A stretch of 29,496 bases of DNA, taken from contig CAJOOX010000026.1 of NCBI GenBank assembly GCA_905236195.1, forward strand, positions 1 to 29,496, in the 5' to 3' direction. This DNA comes from an uncultured Bacteroidales bacterium. GTDB lineage: Bacteria > Bacteroidota > Bacteroidia > Bacteroidales > UBA3663. The position numbers and the translations under genes are program-made. Shown in pieces: positions 22,492-29,496 of this stretch (the stretch's first letter is position 1; the number at the start of each line of letters is the position of its first letter). The notes beneath the pieces are model-generated. The model was not told where the DNA came from. It ran no database searches and saw nothing but the letters and a program-made list of their open reading frames with translations.

Positions 22492-23003
22492 AACGAATCG
22501 TTCCACTTCTCATCTGCCTTGTGGCTGCCTTCGGCCTCTTGTCTTCGTGCAAGATTACCTACAAACTGAATGGCGCCTCCATCGACTATGCGACGACAAA
22601 GACGATATCGTTTGAGACCTTTCCCATCAAGGCATCGCTGGTCTACTCGCCTCTGGCAGCCAATTTCAACGACAAACTGCAGGCCAAGTATGTCGACCAG
22701 ACAAAACTGCAGCAGGTGCGTCAGGACGGTGACCTCCAGCTGAGTGGCGCCATCACGGGCTACAGCCTCTCCCCACAGGCGGTAAAGAGCGATGCCTACG
22801 CAAGTGTGACACGTCTTACCATCCGAGTGAAGGTGAAGTTTGTATGCAAACCCAATTCGACCCAGAACTTCGAAAGAGAGTTCTCGGCCTATCGTGACTT
22901 CGATGCAACCATGCTGCTGACGGATGTGCAGGATGCCCTCTGCGAAGAAATGGTGGACGAGCTTGTGGAAAGTATCTTCAACGCTACAGTAGCCAATTGG
23001 TAA
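22488..23003 (+). CDS. lptE: LptE-family LPS-assembly lipoprotein
   Basis: A 171-residue lipoprotein with the lipobox LLSSC, the lipidated Cys at 21. The start of the mature protein, KITYKLNGASIDYATTKTISFETFPIKA, is typical of the Bacteroidetes LptE family, as is the region SDAYASVTRLTIRVKVKFVC. LptE plugs the LptD barrel and helps place LPS in the outer leaflet of the outer membrane. It overlaps the sigma-54 activator by four bases (ATGA) and the next gene by one base (TAATG), a tight translational chain. Confidence 0.88.
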   Translation: MKRIVPLLICLVAAFGLLSSCKITYKLNGASIDYATTKTISFETFPIKASLVYSPLAANFNDKLQAKYVDQTKLQQVRQDGDLQLSGAITGYSLSPQAVKSDAYASVTRLTIRVKVKFVCKPNSTQNFEREFSAYRDFDATMLLTDVQDALCEEMVDELVESIFNATVANW

Positions 23004-23734
23004 TGGAAACGGCACAGTGGATCAAACACCCCGAGAGCATGGGTTCGGAAGCCGTTGCAACGCTGCCCGACCTCATCGAAAGGCAGCCATGGTGTCCTAC
23101 CTGGCGACTGCTCTACCTCATCGCCTTGGGTAATGTACATTCGACAAAACTGCCCGAGGAACTGAAGAAAGCGGCCGTGCGGCTACCCAACCGGATGAAG
23201 ATGTTCTCGCTAGTCAACAACGGCGAATACGATTGGATCGAACTGATGAAACAGCTCGAACGGAAGTCGGCGGAACAGACGGACAACGGAGACTCCTTCG
23301 CCCTGGTGGACAAGTACCTCTCTCAGATGCATGTCAGCACCGAAGAAGGGACAGCCTCCTACGACCTCTCCTCCATCGCAAGCTCCGGCGCGGCCTATGA
23401 TTTTGACGATGCTGTGCCGTCGGAAAGTGAACAGGCGGCCCTTGACGAACAGGATGTTCTGATTGACTCCTTCCTCCGGGCCGAAGAAACCGGCACACTA
23501 TTCGTACCCCAGCCTCCGGAGACTGTGCCCGCAACAGATTCGGACGAAAGCCTGTCGAAGATTCATGAGAAGGCGTTCCTTACCGAAAGCCTAGCCAAGA
23601 TTTACATCCGGCAGCACAAGTACGATCAGGCGCTTACCATCCTGCGCCAACTCAACGAAAAATACGCAGGACCGAACAGCTATTACACTGATCAGATTCG
23701 GTTCATCGAACTGATTCAGAAGTATCAGAAGTAA
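23003..23734 (+). CDS. TPR-like cytoplasmic protein between lptE and secG, 243 aa
   Basis: The ATG at 23003 shares its A with the lptE stop codon; a TTG six bases earlier is less likely. There is no signal peptide or membrane helix. The N-terminal part (WIKHPESMGSEAVATLPDLIERQPW) and C-terminal part (SLAKIYIRQHKYDQALTILRQLNEKY) look helical, the latter like one tetratricopeptide unit. The middle, about 100-170, is acidic and low in complexity, and probably disordered. No family name is certain. Its fixed place between an LPS-assembly gene and a translocase gene suggests an envelope-linked role, which is inference. Confidence 0.78.
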   Translation: METAQWIKHPESMGSEAVATLPDLIERQPWCPTWRLLYLIALGNVHSTKLPEELKKAAVRLPNRMKMFSLVNNGEYDWIELMKQLERKSAEQTDNGDSFALVDKYLSQMHVSTEEGTASYDLSSIASSGAAYDFDDAVPSESEQAALDEQDVLIDSFLRAEETGTLFVPQPPETVPATDSDESLSKIHEKAFLTESLAKIYIRQHKYDQALTILRQLNEKYAGPNSYYTDQIRFIELIQKYQK

Positions 23735-23774
23735 ATTATACAAAATTCAATATTTATTCTTTTATTTACAAACA

Positions 23775-24071
23775 ATGGTTATTTTAACAGTTATCATCGT
23801 TATTATCAGCATTCTGCTCGTGGCCATCATCTTGATGCAGAAGAGCAAGGGCGGCGGTTTGGCCGCAGGTTTTCAGTCGAACAACCAGATTATGGGCGCT
23901 CCCAAAACCGCCGATTTTCTGGAAAAGGCTACATGGGGCATGATGATTGCCATCGCTGTGCTTTGCATCGCCAGCACACTCATCTTCTCCAACGGCTCTT
24001 CCTCAACAACGGGTTCGGCTATTCAGGAACAGCAGATGGCTGCTCCCGTACTGCCCGAGGCACAGGAATAA
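23775..24071 (+). CDS. secG: SecG preprotein translocase subunit
   Basis: A 98-residue protein with two hydrophobic helices, at about 2-20 and 52-71. The loop between them has the SecG signature: LMQKSKGGGLAAGFQSNNQIMGAPKTADFLEKATW. The tail is Ser/Thr/Gln-rich, ending PVLPEAQE. SecG binds SecYE in the inner membrane and aids SecA-driven export. A 40-base AT-rich gap separates it from the TPR-like gene, and a terminator follows 28 bases after its stop. Confidence 0.93.
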   Translation: MVILTVIIVIISILLVAIILMQKSKGGGLAAGFQSNNQIMGAPKTADFLEKATWGMMIAIAVLCIASTLIFSNGSSSTTGSAIQEQQMAAPVLPEAQE

Positions 24072-24099
24072 TAATCCCGCCGACGCTGATATGCAAACC

Positions 24100-24127
24100 G
24101 GGGAGGCTTCCGCTTGGAGGTCTCCCC
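24100..24127 (+). terminator. Terminator after secG
   Basis: GGGGAG and CTCCCC form the base of the stem; CTTCC and GGAGG extend it around the loop GCTT. TATTTATTTATAT follows, so it should stop the lptE-secG transcript. Confidence 0.82.
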
Positions 24128-24147
24128 TATTTATTTATATGGTGTGT

Positions 24148-24348
24148 TTATCTGATTTCGTCTCGGTCACGACGCCGGTCTTGCCCGCGTAAAATGAAAT
24201 AAAGGACAACGATGAACACGACTTCGACACACGTCATAATCCAGAACTCGCGAGTCACGCCGCTACGTTCAATCATCACAAAACCCATTACAATTGCATA
24301 GATGAGGATGGCAAGGGGGAGCCAGATATGCTTTTTATGCTTCTTCAT
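24148..24348 (-). CDS. Small membrane protein, 66 aa
   Basis: Two hydrophobic helices, at about 9-25 and 35-54, with basic ends (MKKHKKH and RGQDRRRDRDEIR). No known family. Its start lies inside the last codons of the exonuclease gene (14-base overlap), which supports a real, coupled gene at the end of the yicC operon. The Arg/Asp-rich tail would lie in the cytoplasm. Confidence 0.75.
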   Translation of the reverse strand: MKKHKKHIWLPLAILIYAIVMGFVMIERSGVTREFWIMTCVEVVFIVVLYFILRGQDRRRDRDEIR

Positions 24349-24946
24349 TGAAATTCATTGTTTTCAGTTTCTCATAAATATTTACACATGCAATGGCATC
24401 GAGCGATGCATAGACCTGCTGCTTAGAACTGAGTTCCGAGGCCTCCCAATTGGAAAGACGCTGTCGTTTGGACAGTTTCTTGCCAAACAGACAGGCATAG
24501 ATTTTGGAGAGTGAGAGTTCATGAATCCCGTAAGATGTCACAAGCTGCTGAATCTCTATGAAGTTCTGCGGCTCAAAGGTGGCATCCAATCGGCGCAGGT
24601 TTCGGAAGTCATCTCTTGTAGAAAGTCCGATTTTCAGTACTCCCGGATCTTCGAGCAATTCCTTGAGCGCCTTACTGAAACCGCCCAGGTTGTTGAGTCG
24701 GAACAGGAAAGCTGTATTGCCGGCTGAAAGCTGGACCAACGACACTTCATAGGTCACTCCTTTCACAAACGATGGCCGCGTCTCGGTATCGAACCCGATG
24801 GGGCGACCGCTCAGACGCATAGCCTGAGCAGCAGCTTCGGCCTGTGTCTCGTTGTTGATTACTACGATGTTGCCGTTGAATTCGAGCACGGGGGCCGCAT
24901 TGAATTCCTCTGCAGGTATTTTGCCGTCAATCATTGTTGTTGTCAT
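24335..24946 (-). CDS. RNase D-like 3'-5' exonuclease
   Basis: A 203-residue DEDDy-type exonuclease domain protein. Exo I is D53-T-E55 in GFDTETRPSF, Exo II includes D112/D113 in GLSTRDDFRNL, and Exo III is Y179-xxx-D183 in VYASLDAIACVNIY. The HRDC domains of full RNase D are missing, so it is the short form. It could trim RNA or DNA 3' ends. I choose the start at 24946 (MTTTMIDGKIPAEEF), which resembles related Bacteroidales proteins; this overlaps the DUF5063 gene by 20 bases. A further ATG at 24934 is possible. Confidence 0.87.
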   Translation of the reverse strand: MTTTMIDGKIPAEEFNAAPVLEFNGNIVVINNETQAEAAAQAMRLSGRPIGFDTETRPSFVKGVTYEVSLVQLSAGNTAFLFRLNNLGGFSKALKELLEDPGVLKIGLSTRDDFRNLRRLDATFEPQNFIEIQQLVTSYGIHELSLSKIYACLFGKKLSKRQRLSNWEASELSSKQQVYASLDAIACVNIYEKLKTMNFNEEA

Positions 24947-25466
24947 TTGAATGTGCGGGATGGCTCCATGCCAAATCATGCAGAGGGCGCATCACAGAGA
25001 CGAGTTTCTCGCCCCAGAATTGCAGAAAATTATCTTTAGCCGCTGCCAAAGCCTCTTCCATAGAGGGTTCATTGCCCATCGCATAGACGGCCACAAAGTT
25101 TCGGAGGTCCTGATAAATGTCGGCCAACTGTTCGCTCACCGTCTTCATCACCGGGTCGTTGCTCCAGTGCATATCCTCGTCGTGAGTCATCTCAAGATAC
25201 TCATCATCGGCCTTCAGCAGTTGCCATACGTTGTCTCGCACGTAATTATAGTCTTCTTCCCGGACATAATCCGGCAGTGTCACAATCCCCATCGGATTCA
25301 TGTCAGGCAACAGGGTCGCCTTCACATACAACAAAGGTAGGATACGCGAAACTTTCTGCAGGAAATCCTCCACAGATTCCTTTCCCGCATTCTCCAGCAG
25401 CTTGCAGAGTTCTGCGCTCACAGTCACAAATTCTATGACCTCCGGGGAATATATTATTTTCTTCAT
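24927..25466 (-). CDS. DUF5063-family protein, 179 aa
   Basis: A helical cytoplasmic protein beginning MKKIIYSPEVIEFVTVSAELC. It has LLYVKATLLPDMNP, EEDYNYVRDNVWQLLKADDEYLE and an acidic HDEDMHWSND, a pattern I associate with the Bacteroidetes DUF5063 family. Its function is not known. It overlaps nadD by ATGA and the exonuclease gene by 20 bases, so all are co-translated. Confidence 0.78.
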   Translation of the reverse strand: MKKIIYSPEVIEFVTVSAELCKLLENAGKESVEDFLQKVSRILPLLYVKATLLPDMNPMGIVTLPDYVREEDYNYVRDNVWQLLKADDEYLEMTHDEDMHWSNDPVMKTVSEQLADIYQDLRNFVAVYAMGNEPSMEEALAAAKDNFLQFWGEKLVSVMRPLHDLAWSHPAHSNDNNND

Positions 25467-26041
25467 CTGTATAATTCTTTTTCCTTTATATAATCAGCAA
25501 CAGCATCAGGCACCCATCCTGCCACACTTTTCCCCGTCATCACGCGATAGCGGATTTCTGTCGACGAGAGGTCCCACTGAGGAGCGCCTGCCGCGACCCT
25601 CACCGTCGGGAACTTCGAGGGGTCCGGCTCCAATGGGATACCAGGACGGGGGTAGACAATCAGATGGAAATCGCGTAGAATGCTCTCCCATTCACGCCAC
25701 TTGTCGAACGCCGCCCAATTGTCGCCTCCGACAATGAGATGGAATTCGTGTTCGGGATACTGTTTTCGAAGCAGGCGTAGCGTGGTAATTGTATAATTGG
25801 GTATCGGCAGACCGTCCTCGACGGTTGAAATTTTCAACCCCTTGCGACCGGCAACGGCCAGCTTCAGCATCTCGAGCCGTTCTCCGTCACCAAGAAGCTG
25901 CAGGTTGACTTTAAACGGATTCCGGGGTGAACGAATCAGCCAGATTTCATCCACCAAGTCTTGCCGGACAAGCCATTCAGCCAGCGACACGTGACCGCAA
26001 TGGACCGGGTTGAACGTACCGCTGTAGATACCTATTCTCAT
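25463..26041 (-). CDS. nadD: Nicotinate-nucleotide adenylyltransferase
   Basis: A 192-residue nucleotidyltransferase of the HxGH superfamily. The ATP site is SGTFNPVHCGH, with H14 and H17, and the C-terminal signature is DLSSTEIRYRV. It converts nicotinate mononucleotide and ATP to deamido-NAD in the cytoplasm. Its length is normal. It overlaps gmk and the DUF5063 gene by four bases each. The pnuC gene in the same window supplies another NAD precursor route, but lies 16 kb away. Confidence 0.95.
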   Translation of the reverse strand: MRIGIYSGTFNPVHCGHVSLAEWLVRQDLVDEIWLIRSPRNPFKVNLQLLGDGERLEMLKLAVAGRKGLKISTVEDGLPIPNYTITTLRLLRKQYPEHEFHLIVGGDNWAAFDKWREWESILRDFHLIVYPRPGIPLEPDPSKFPTVRVAAGAPQWDLSSTEIRYRVMTGKSVAGWVPDAVADYIKEKELYR

Positions 26042-26601
26042 GTGTTGAGAAAATCGGTGATTACCTGCAATGCCTCTTTTTGAGCTGCTTCTAGATTGTC
26101 ATTGACGATAATGCAATCGAAGTTTTCAGCCTGCGAGAGTTCATACGCAGCTCTGGCAATACGTTTCTCGATTACTTCAGGAGCATCAGTGCCGCGATTC
26201 TCAAGACGCCGGCGGAGTTCCTCGACACTGGGAGGTTGGATAAAGACGCTCAGCGCCCGTTCTCCATAGTACTGCTTAATATCCATGCCTCCGTTCACAT
26301 CCACGTCGAATACCACAATGTGGCCTGCTTTTGAAAGACGTTCCACTTCGCTTTTCAAGGTGCCGTAGAACTTGTCTGTATAAACTTCCTCATACTCCAG
26401 GAACTCATCGTTGGCTATACGCTGACGAAACTCTTCTGGCGTTATGAAATAGTATTCCACTCCGTTCTGTTCCTGTCCGCGGGGGGCACGCGATGTACAC
26501 GAGACACTGAAGGCAAGGTCCAGTCCCTGTTTCATCAGATAGTTGATAATGGTGGACTTGCCACTACCGGACGGTGCCGAAAATATAATGAGTTTGTTCA
26601 T
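26038..26601 (-). CDS. gmk: Guanylate kinase
   Basis: A 187-residue kinase with the P-loop APSGSGKST (9-17), the GMP-binding CTSRAPRGQEQNGVEYYFIT, and the lid region RLENRGTDAPEVIEKRIARA. It converts GMP and ATP to GDP and ADP, feeding DNA, RNA and (p)ppGpp synthesis. Full length. It sits in ATGA overlaps on both sides, with yicC upstream, an arrangement common in bacteria. Confidence 0.96.
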   Translation of the reverse strand: MNKLIIFSAPSGSGKSTIINYLMKQGLDLAFSVSCTSRAPRGQEQNGVEYYFITPEEFRQRIANDEFLEYEEVYTDKFYGTLKSEVERLSKAGHIVVFDVDVNGGMDIKQYYGERALSVFIQPPSVEELRRRLENRGTDAPEVIEKRIARAAYELSQAENFDCIIVNDNLEAAQKEALQVITDFLNT

Positions 26602-27467
26602 AAGACGTTGAGCACTTGTTCTTTGATCTGTTCGAGTTCATCCTTCATCTTTACCACGATGCGCTGCATCTCGGCATGGTTCGACTTCGATCCTGTCGTA
26701 TTGATTTCGCGGCCCATCTCCTGGGCGATAAATCCCAGTTTCTTGCCGGCTCCGTTGGGATCGTCTGCATCAAGGGTCTCGCGGAAATACTTGAGATGAT
26801 TGTCCAACCGGTGTTTTTCCTCGTTGATGTCAAGTTTCTCGATATAGTAGATGAGTTCCTGTTCAAAACGGTTCTTGTCATACTGGACGCTCAAGTTCTC
26901 GAGTTTGGTGAGCAGGTCCTGTTTCACCTTTTCTACACGCTCTTTCTCATAGGGTTCGATTGAGGCTAGCAAATCTGCGATATTCAGAATCTTCGCGGTG
27001 AATACCTTTTCCAGCATCTTGCCTTCCTGTTTGCGGAACTCCACCAGATGGGCGATGGCTTCTTCCACAGCAGCCTTCACGGCTTGTAACTCTGCCGCGT
27101 CCACTGTGGGATTGTCCTGCCGCACGGCATTGGGCATACGCAGTACACTGGCCACAATCGTTTCCGAAAGTTGGGGATTGGGATAAATTGTCTTCACCTG
27201 ATCGAGATAGGCCTTCACCACCTCGACATTCAACATGGAACGCATGTCGCCGGCCTTGGCTTCGACCGACAGGTTAAAATCCACTTTTCCTCTTAAGAGT
27301 GAAGAGGCTATCATACGGCGGAACTCCATTTCGAGTTCACGATATTGGGGATCCACCTTCATCGACAGATCCAATTGCTTCGAGTTGAGCGACTTGATCT
27401 CAACCGTTACTTTTTTGTTCGCAAATTCGGCCATTGCTTTGCCGAATCCGGTCATACTTTGTATCAT
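26598..27467 (-). CDS. yicC: YicC-family endoribonuclease
   Basis: A 289-residue protein with the family start MIQSMTGFGKAMAEF and a YicC-like N-terminal domain containing VEIKSLNSKQLDLSMK. The C-terminal part is conserved: ELIYYIEKLDINEEKHRLDNHLKYF, KKLGFIAQEMGREINTTGSKSNHAEMQ, VVKMKDELEQIKEQVLNVL. E. coli YicC has been described as an endoribonuclease acting on structured or small RNA. It is the first gene of a six-gene overlapping chain. A possible -7 element lies 18 bases upstream. Confidence 0.93.
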   Translation of the reverse strand: MIQSMTGFGKAMAEFANKKVTVEIKSLNSKQLDLSMKVDPQYRELEMEFRRMIASSLLRGKVDFNLSVEAKAGDMRSMLNVEVVKAYLDQVKTIYPNPQLSETIVASVLRMPNAVRQDNPTVDAAELQAVKAAVEEAIAHLVEFRKQEGKMLEKVFTAKILNIADLLASIEPYEKERVEKVKQDLLTKLENLSVQYDKNRFEQELIYYIEKLDINEEKHRLDNHLKYFRETLDADDPNGAGKKLGFIAQEMGREINTTGSKSNHAEMQRIVVKMKDELEQIKEQVLNVL

Positions 27468-27484
27468 TGACGCTAAATTTTCGG

Positions 27485-27492
27485 CAAATTTA
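27485..27492 (-). promoter_or_regulatory. Possible promoter -7 element for the yicC operon
   Basis: On the - strand, TAAATTTG followed by CCGAAAA, matching TAnnTTTG. The start codon is 18 bases away. No TTTG lies at the right -33 distance. Confidence 0.5.
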
Positions 27493-27535
27493 CAACTTTT
27501 TTTGCGAAAGTAGGCGTTTTTTCAAAAAAAATATG

Positions 27536-27543
27536 TAAATTTG
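27536..27543 (+). promoter_or_regulatory. Possible promoter -7 element for tsaB
   Basis: TAAATTTG followed by CAACG matches TAnnTTTG and mirrors the divergent yicC element. The tsaB start is 61 bases downstream, so the transcript would carry a leader that includes a weak inverted repeat (TGGGG/CCCCA at 27562-27579). No clear -33 element is present. Confidence 0.5.
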
Positions 27544-27603
27544 CAACGATTTTTGAAGGTTTGGGGACAAATTGCCCCATTGTCTCGTTTTATTTTGTAC
27601 GAA

Positions 27604-28311
27604 ATGGCAAATATTCTGATGATAGAAACATCCACACGTCCATGTTCCGTGGCTTTAAGTCAGGACTTCAACGTGGAATGGCACGAAGAGACCCTCGAGG
27701 GTCCAAATCATGCCAGTGTGCTGGGTGTTTATGTGGAACATGCGATGGAGTATGCGCGCGAGCATCAGATGATGCCCGATGCCATAGCTGTATCGGCAGG
27801 ACCCGGGTCCTATACGGGTCTTCGCATCGGCGTGAGTGAAGCCAAGGGACTGGCTTTCGGTCTGGGTATACCTCTTATTGCCGTTTCTACCCTCGAAACC
27901 ATGGTATCGACCGTCATGTTCCTCCACGATTTGCCCGACGATGCCCTCTTCTGTCCCATGATCGATGCCAGGCGCATGGAGGTATATACCGCCCTCTATG
28001 ACCGTGCACTCAAGCTTGTGGAACCAGTTGGAGCCAAGGTGATTGACGCTTGTTCTTACGATGATGTATTGAAGGACCGCGAAATATGGTTCTTTGGAGA
28101 TGGCGCAGAGAAATGCAAGGAAGTGCTGCGGAATCCCCGCATGCATTTCATTCCCGGTGTCCGGCCTATGGCACGCGAAATGCTGGCCCTCGCCTATAAA
28201 GCATTCCGGGCTCAGGACTTTGTCGATACCGCCTATTTTACCCCCTTCTATTTGAAAGATTTTGTGGCGACCAAGCCTAATCTCGACAAAATTCTGAAGG
28301 GTTCTGTTTAA
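27604..28311 (+). CDS. tsaB: tRNA threonylcarbamoyladenosine biosynthesis protein TsaB
   Basis: A 235-residue protein of the ASKHA fold. Family marks are ILMIETSTRPCSVAL at the start, AVSAGPGSYTGLRIGVSEAKGLA, and PMIDARRMEVYTALYD. TsaB partners TsaD and TsaE to make the t6A37 modification of tRNAs decoding ANN codons. I choose ATG 27604; a TTG 63 bases upstream would add a non-homologous extension and overlaps the -7 element. DUF4290 follows after 13 bases. Confidence 0.93.
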   Translation: MANILMIETSTRPCSVALSQDFNVEWHEETLEGPNHASVLGVYVEHAMEYAREHQMMPDAIAVSAGPGSYTGLRIGVSEAKGLAFGLGIPLIAVSTLETMVSTVMFLHDLPDDALFCPMIDARRMEVYTALYDRALKLVEPVGAKVIDACSYDDVLKDREIWFFGDGAEKCKEVLRNPRMHFIPGVRPMAREMLALAYKAFRAQDFVDTAYFTPFYLKDFVATKPNLDKILKGSV

Positions 28312-28324
28312 TTCGAAATTCTAA

Positions 28325-28954
28325 ATGGAAAACTACAATACGCAACTGCCGCAGATTAAACTGCCGCAATACGGACGCAGCATCCAACGCATGGTGGACT
28401 TCTGCCGTAACATCGACGACCGCCACAAACGGACCGTCTATGCCGGCACCATCGTACGGGCAATGGCCGAGCTGCTGCGCGAACATAACCCCGAGGCGGA
28501 AATCGACAATCAGGTCCTTTGGGATCACTTGGCCCGCATCTCTGCCTATACACTCGACGTCGACTACCCCTATCCCGTGCTGCCTCTGGAGAAAGTCAAT
28601 GCGAAGCCCCAGGCGTTGCCACGTCCACAACACGACATCCACATCCGCAACTACGGCAAAATGATTGAAGATCTGGCCCACGAAGCAATGGTGACCGAAG
28701 AACCCAACCGCAGAATCATGCTCTTCGAACTCACAGCCAACCAGATGAAACGTATCTTCCTAATTGACAACCCCCTGGCTGAGGAAGACGACAATAAAAT
28801 CATCCACGACCTCCTCACCATCACTGACGGACAGTTCAGCGACGACATCTATCAAGTCTATCTGCACCCCGCCGACGAACTCCGCAAAATCACGCAGTAC
28901 GATCCGGCAGCTCAGGTGGTAACCAAAAAGAAAAAAAAGAAAAAGAAGAAATAA
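28325..28954 (+). CDS. DUF4290-family protein with C-terminal polylysine tail
   Basis: A 209-residue protein with the typical start of Bacteroidetes DUF4290 (ENYNTQLPQIKLPQYGRSIQRMVDF). It is soluble, helical and without signal peptide. The last nine residues are all lysine, encoded by a mixture of AAA and AAG, just before the TAA. That tail suggests binding to nucleic acid or another acidic partner. Function is unknown in the family. It is probably co-transcribed with tsaB. Confidence 0.85.
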   Translation: MENYNTQLPQIKLPQYGRSIQRMVDFCRNIDDRHKRTVYAGTIVRAMAELLREHNPEAEIDNQVLWDHLARISAYTLDVDYPYPVLPLEKVNAKPQALPRPQHDIHIRNYGKMIEDLAHEAMVTEEPNRRIMLFELTANQMKRIFLIDNPLAEEDDNKIIHDLLTITDGQFSDDIYQVYLHPADELRKITQYDPAAQVVTKKKKKKKKK

Positions 28955-28978
28955 AAACACCGTTATTTAGACATTCCT

Positions 28979-29485
28979 ATGAAAAAATTGTTTTTTACCC
29001 TTTTGGTAGTCTGGTTCTCGTTGAATGTGGGACAGGCTCAAGACCGTAAGGTCATCGACCATGCTTCCCACGGTGGTCCTGATGTCCAGTATAAATACGG
29101 CTTTGTTGACGCCAATGAAAAGTGGATCATCCAGCCACGCTATGATAATGCGGAATGGCACTCCGATCCCGGTATTGCCATCGTCACCATTTACGGTTCA
29201 CCCTACCAGCGCGGCATCATCAACAAATACGGTGATTTCATCATTCCCCTCACCACCGAATACAAACGTATCCGCTGGAACGTTGAGAGCCGTCGTTTCC
29301 TGCTAGCCAAGAAGATTGAGGGCAACGAACTTTGGGGCGTGGCCGACATCAATGGCAAGATTATCATTCCCATCAAATACCGTTCCCTCGTCTGGGAGGA
29401 GGACCGTTTCAAGGCAGAACTCCCCAGTGGCATCATAGTTTATGCCGACAGTGACGGCAACGTAGTGGGCGCACCTACTCTGTAA
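28979..29485 (+). CDS. WG-repeat protein, secreted, 168 aa
   Basis: A signal peptide (about 1-20, ending VGQAQ) is followed by three WG-type repeats: YGFVDANEKWIIQPRYD, GIINKYGDFIIPLTTEY, and WGVADINGKIIIPIKYRS. WG repeats form small beta units of unknown binding role. The protein is expected in the periplasm or outside the cell. It starts 24 bases after the DUF4290 stop and ends in TAA near the window edge. Confidence 0.85.
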   Translation: MKKLFFTLLVVWFSLNVGQAQDRKVIDHASHGGPDVQYKYGFVDANEKWIIQPRYDNAEWHSDPGIAIVTIYGSPYQRGIINKYGDFIIPLTTEYKRIRWNVESRRFLLAKKIEGNELWGVADINGKIIIPIKYRSLVWEEDRFKAELPSGIIVYADSDGNVVGAPTL

Positions 29486-29496
29486 TAAATATGTAA

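Noticed and set aside
27562..27579. Riboswitch or attenuator in the tsaB leader
   Set aside because: Only a five-pair stem with an eight-base loop is visible; there is no conserved aptamer pattern or T-run.
27541..27603. TTG start extending TsaB by 21 residues
   Set aside because: It overlaps the putative -7 element, and TsaB homologues begin at the ANILMIETST segment.

Overview
The window comes from a Bacteroidota chromosome, most likely a Bacteroidales member close to Prevotellaceae or Bacteroidaceae. The evidence is lineage-typical genes: a type IX secretion (CHU_C-type) sorting domain, serine palmitoyltransferase for sphingolipids, an LptE-family lipoprotein, DUF4290 and DUF5063 proteins, and an OmpA-type outer-membrane protein. 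Several promoters carry the Bacteroidetes -7 element TAnnTTTG, some with TTTG about 19-20 bases upstream. Nearly all of it is chromosomal housekeeping and envelope biology. I see no insertion sequence, prophage, CRISPR array, tRNA or rRNA.

Layout. (1) 1-1973, + strand: the 3' end of a secreted cargo protein with a T9SS C-terminal domain, a lytic transglycosylase and a PAP2 phosphatase. (2) 1984-2274: a very regular 41-bp tandem array of seven perfect or near-perfect palindromes between convergent genes. This is the most unusual structure in the window. (3) 2372-6010, - strand: a Wzz-like chain-length protein and a large Wza-like export protein with six SLBB-like units. (4) 6158-12849, - strand: a hypothetical protein, topB, pnuC, proS, an OmpA-domain protein, an acidic hypothetical protein and a diacylglycerol-kinase-family lipid kinase. 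(5) 13003-14440, + strand: serine palmitoyltransferase and a previously uncalled 56-residue two-helix membrane protein, closed by a strong terminator. (6) 14477-16912: a lipoprotein and a two-domain secreted esterase, divergently transcribed from back-to-back promoters. (7) 16992-21037, - strand operon: lipoprotein, AmgK-like kinase fused to a RapZ C-terminal domain, trmB, mrp. (8) 21235-24071, + strand operon: sensorless sigma-54 activator, lptE, a TPR-like protein, secG. (9) 24148-27467, - strand: six consecutively overlapping genes (yicC, gmk, nadD, DUF5063, 3'-5' exonuclease, small membrane protein). (10) 27604-29485, + strand: tsaB, DUF4290, WG-repeat protein.

Themes. Envelope construction dominates: polysaccharide export, LPS assembly, sphingolipid synthesis, peptidoglycan turnover and recycling, and protein translocation. 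The other main theme is nucleotide, tRNA and translation housekeeping: proS, trmB, tsaB, nadD, gmk. The candidates for undescribed biology are the 41-bp palindrome array, whose inter-palindrome segments keep a hairpin while changing its sequence; the small membrane protein coupled to serine palmitoyltransferase; the kinase-RapZ fusion; and the almost leaderless sigma-54 activator driving lptE and secG.
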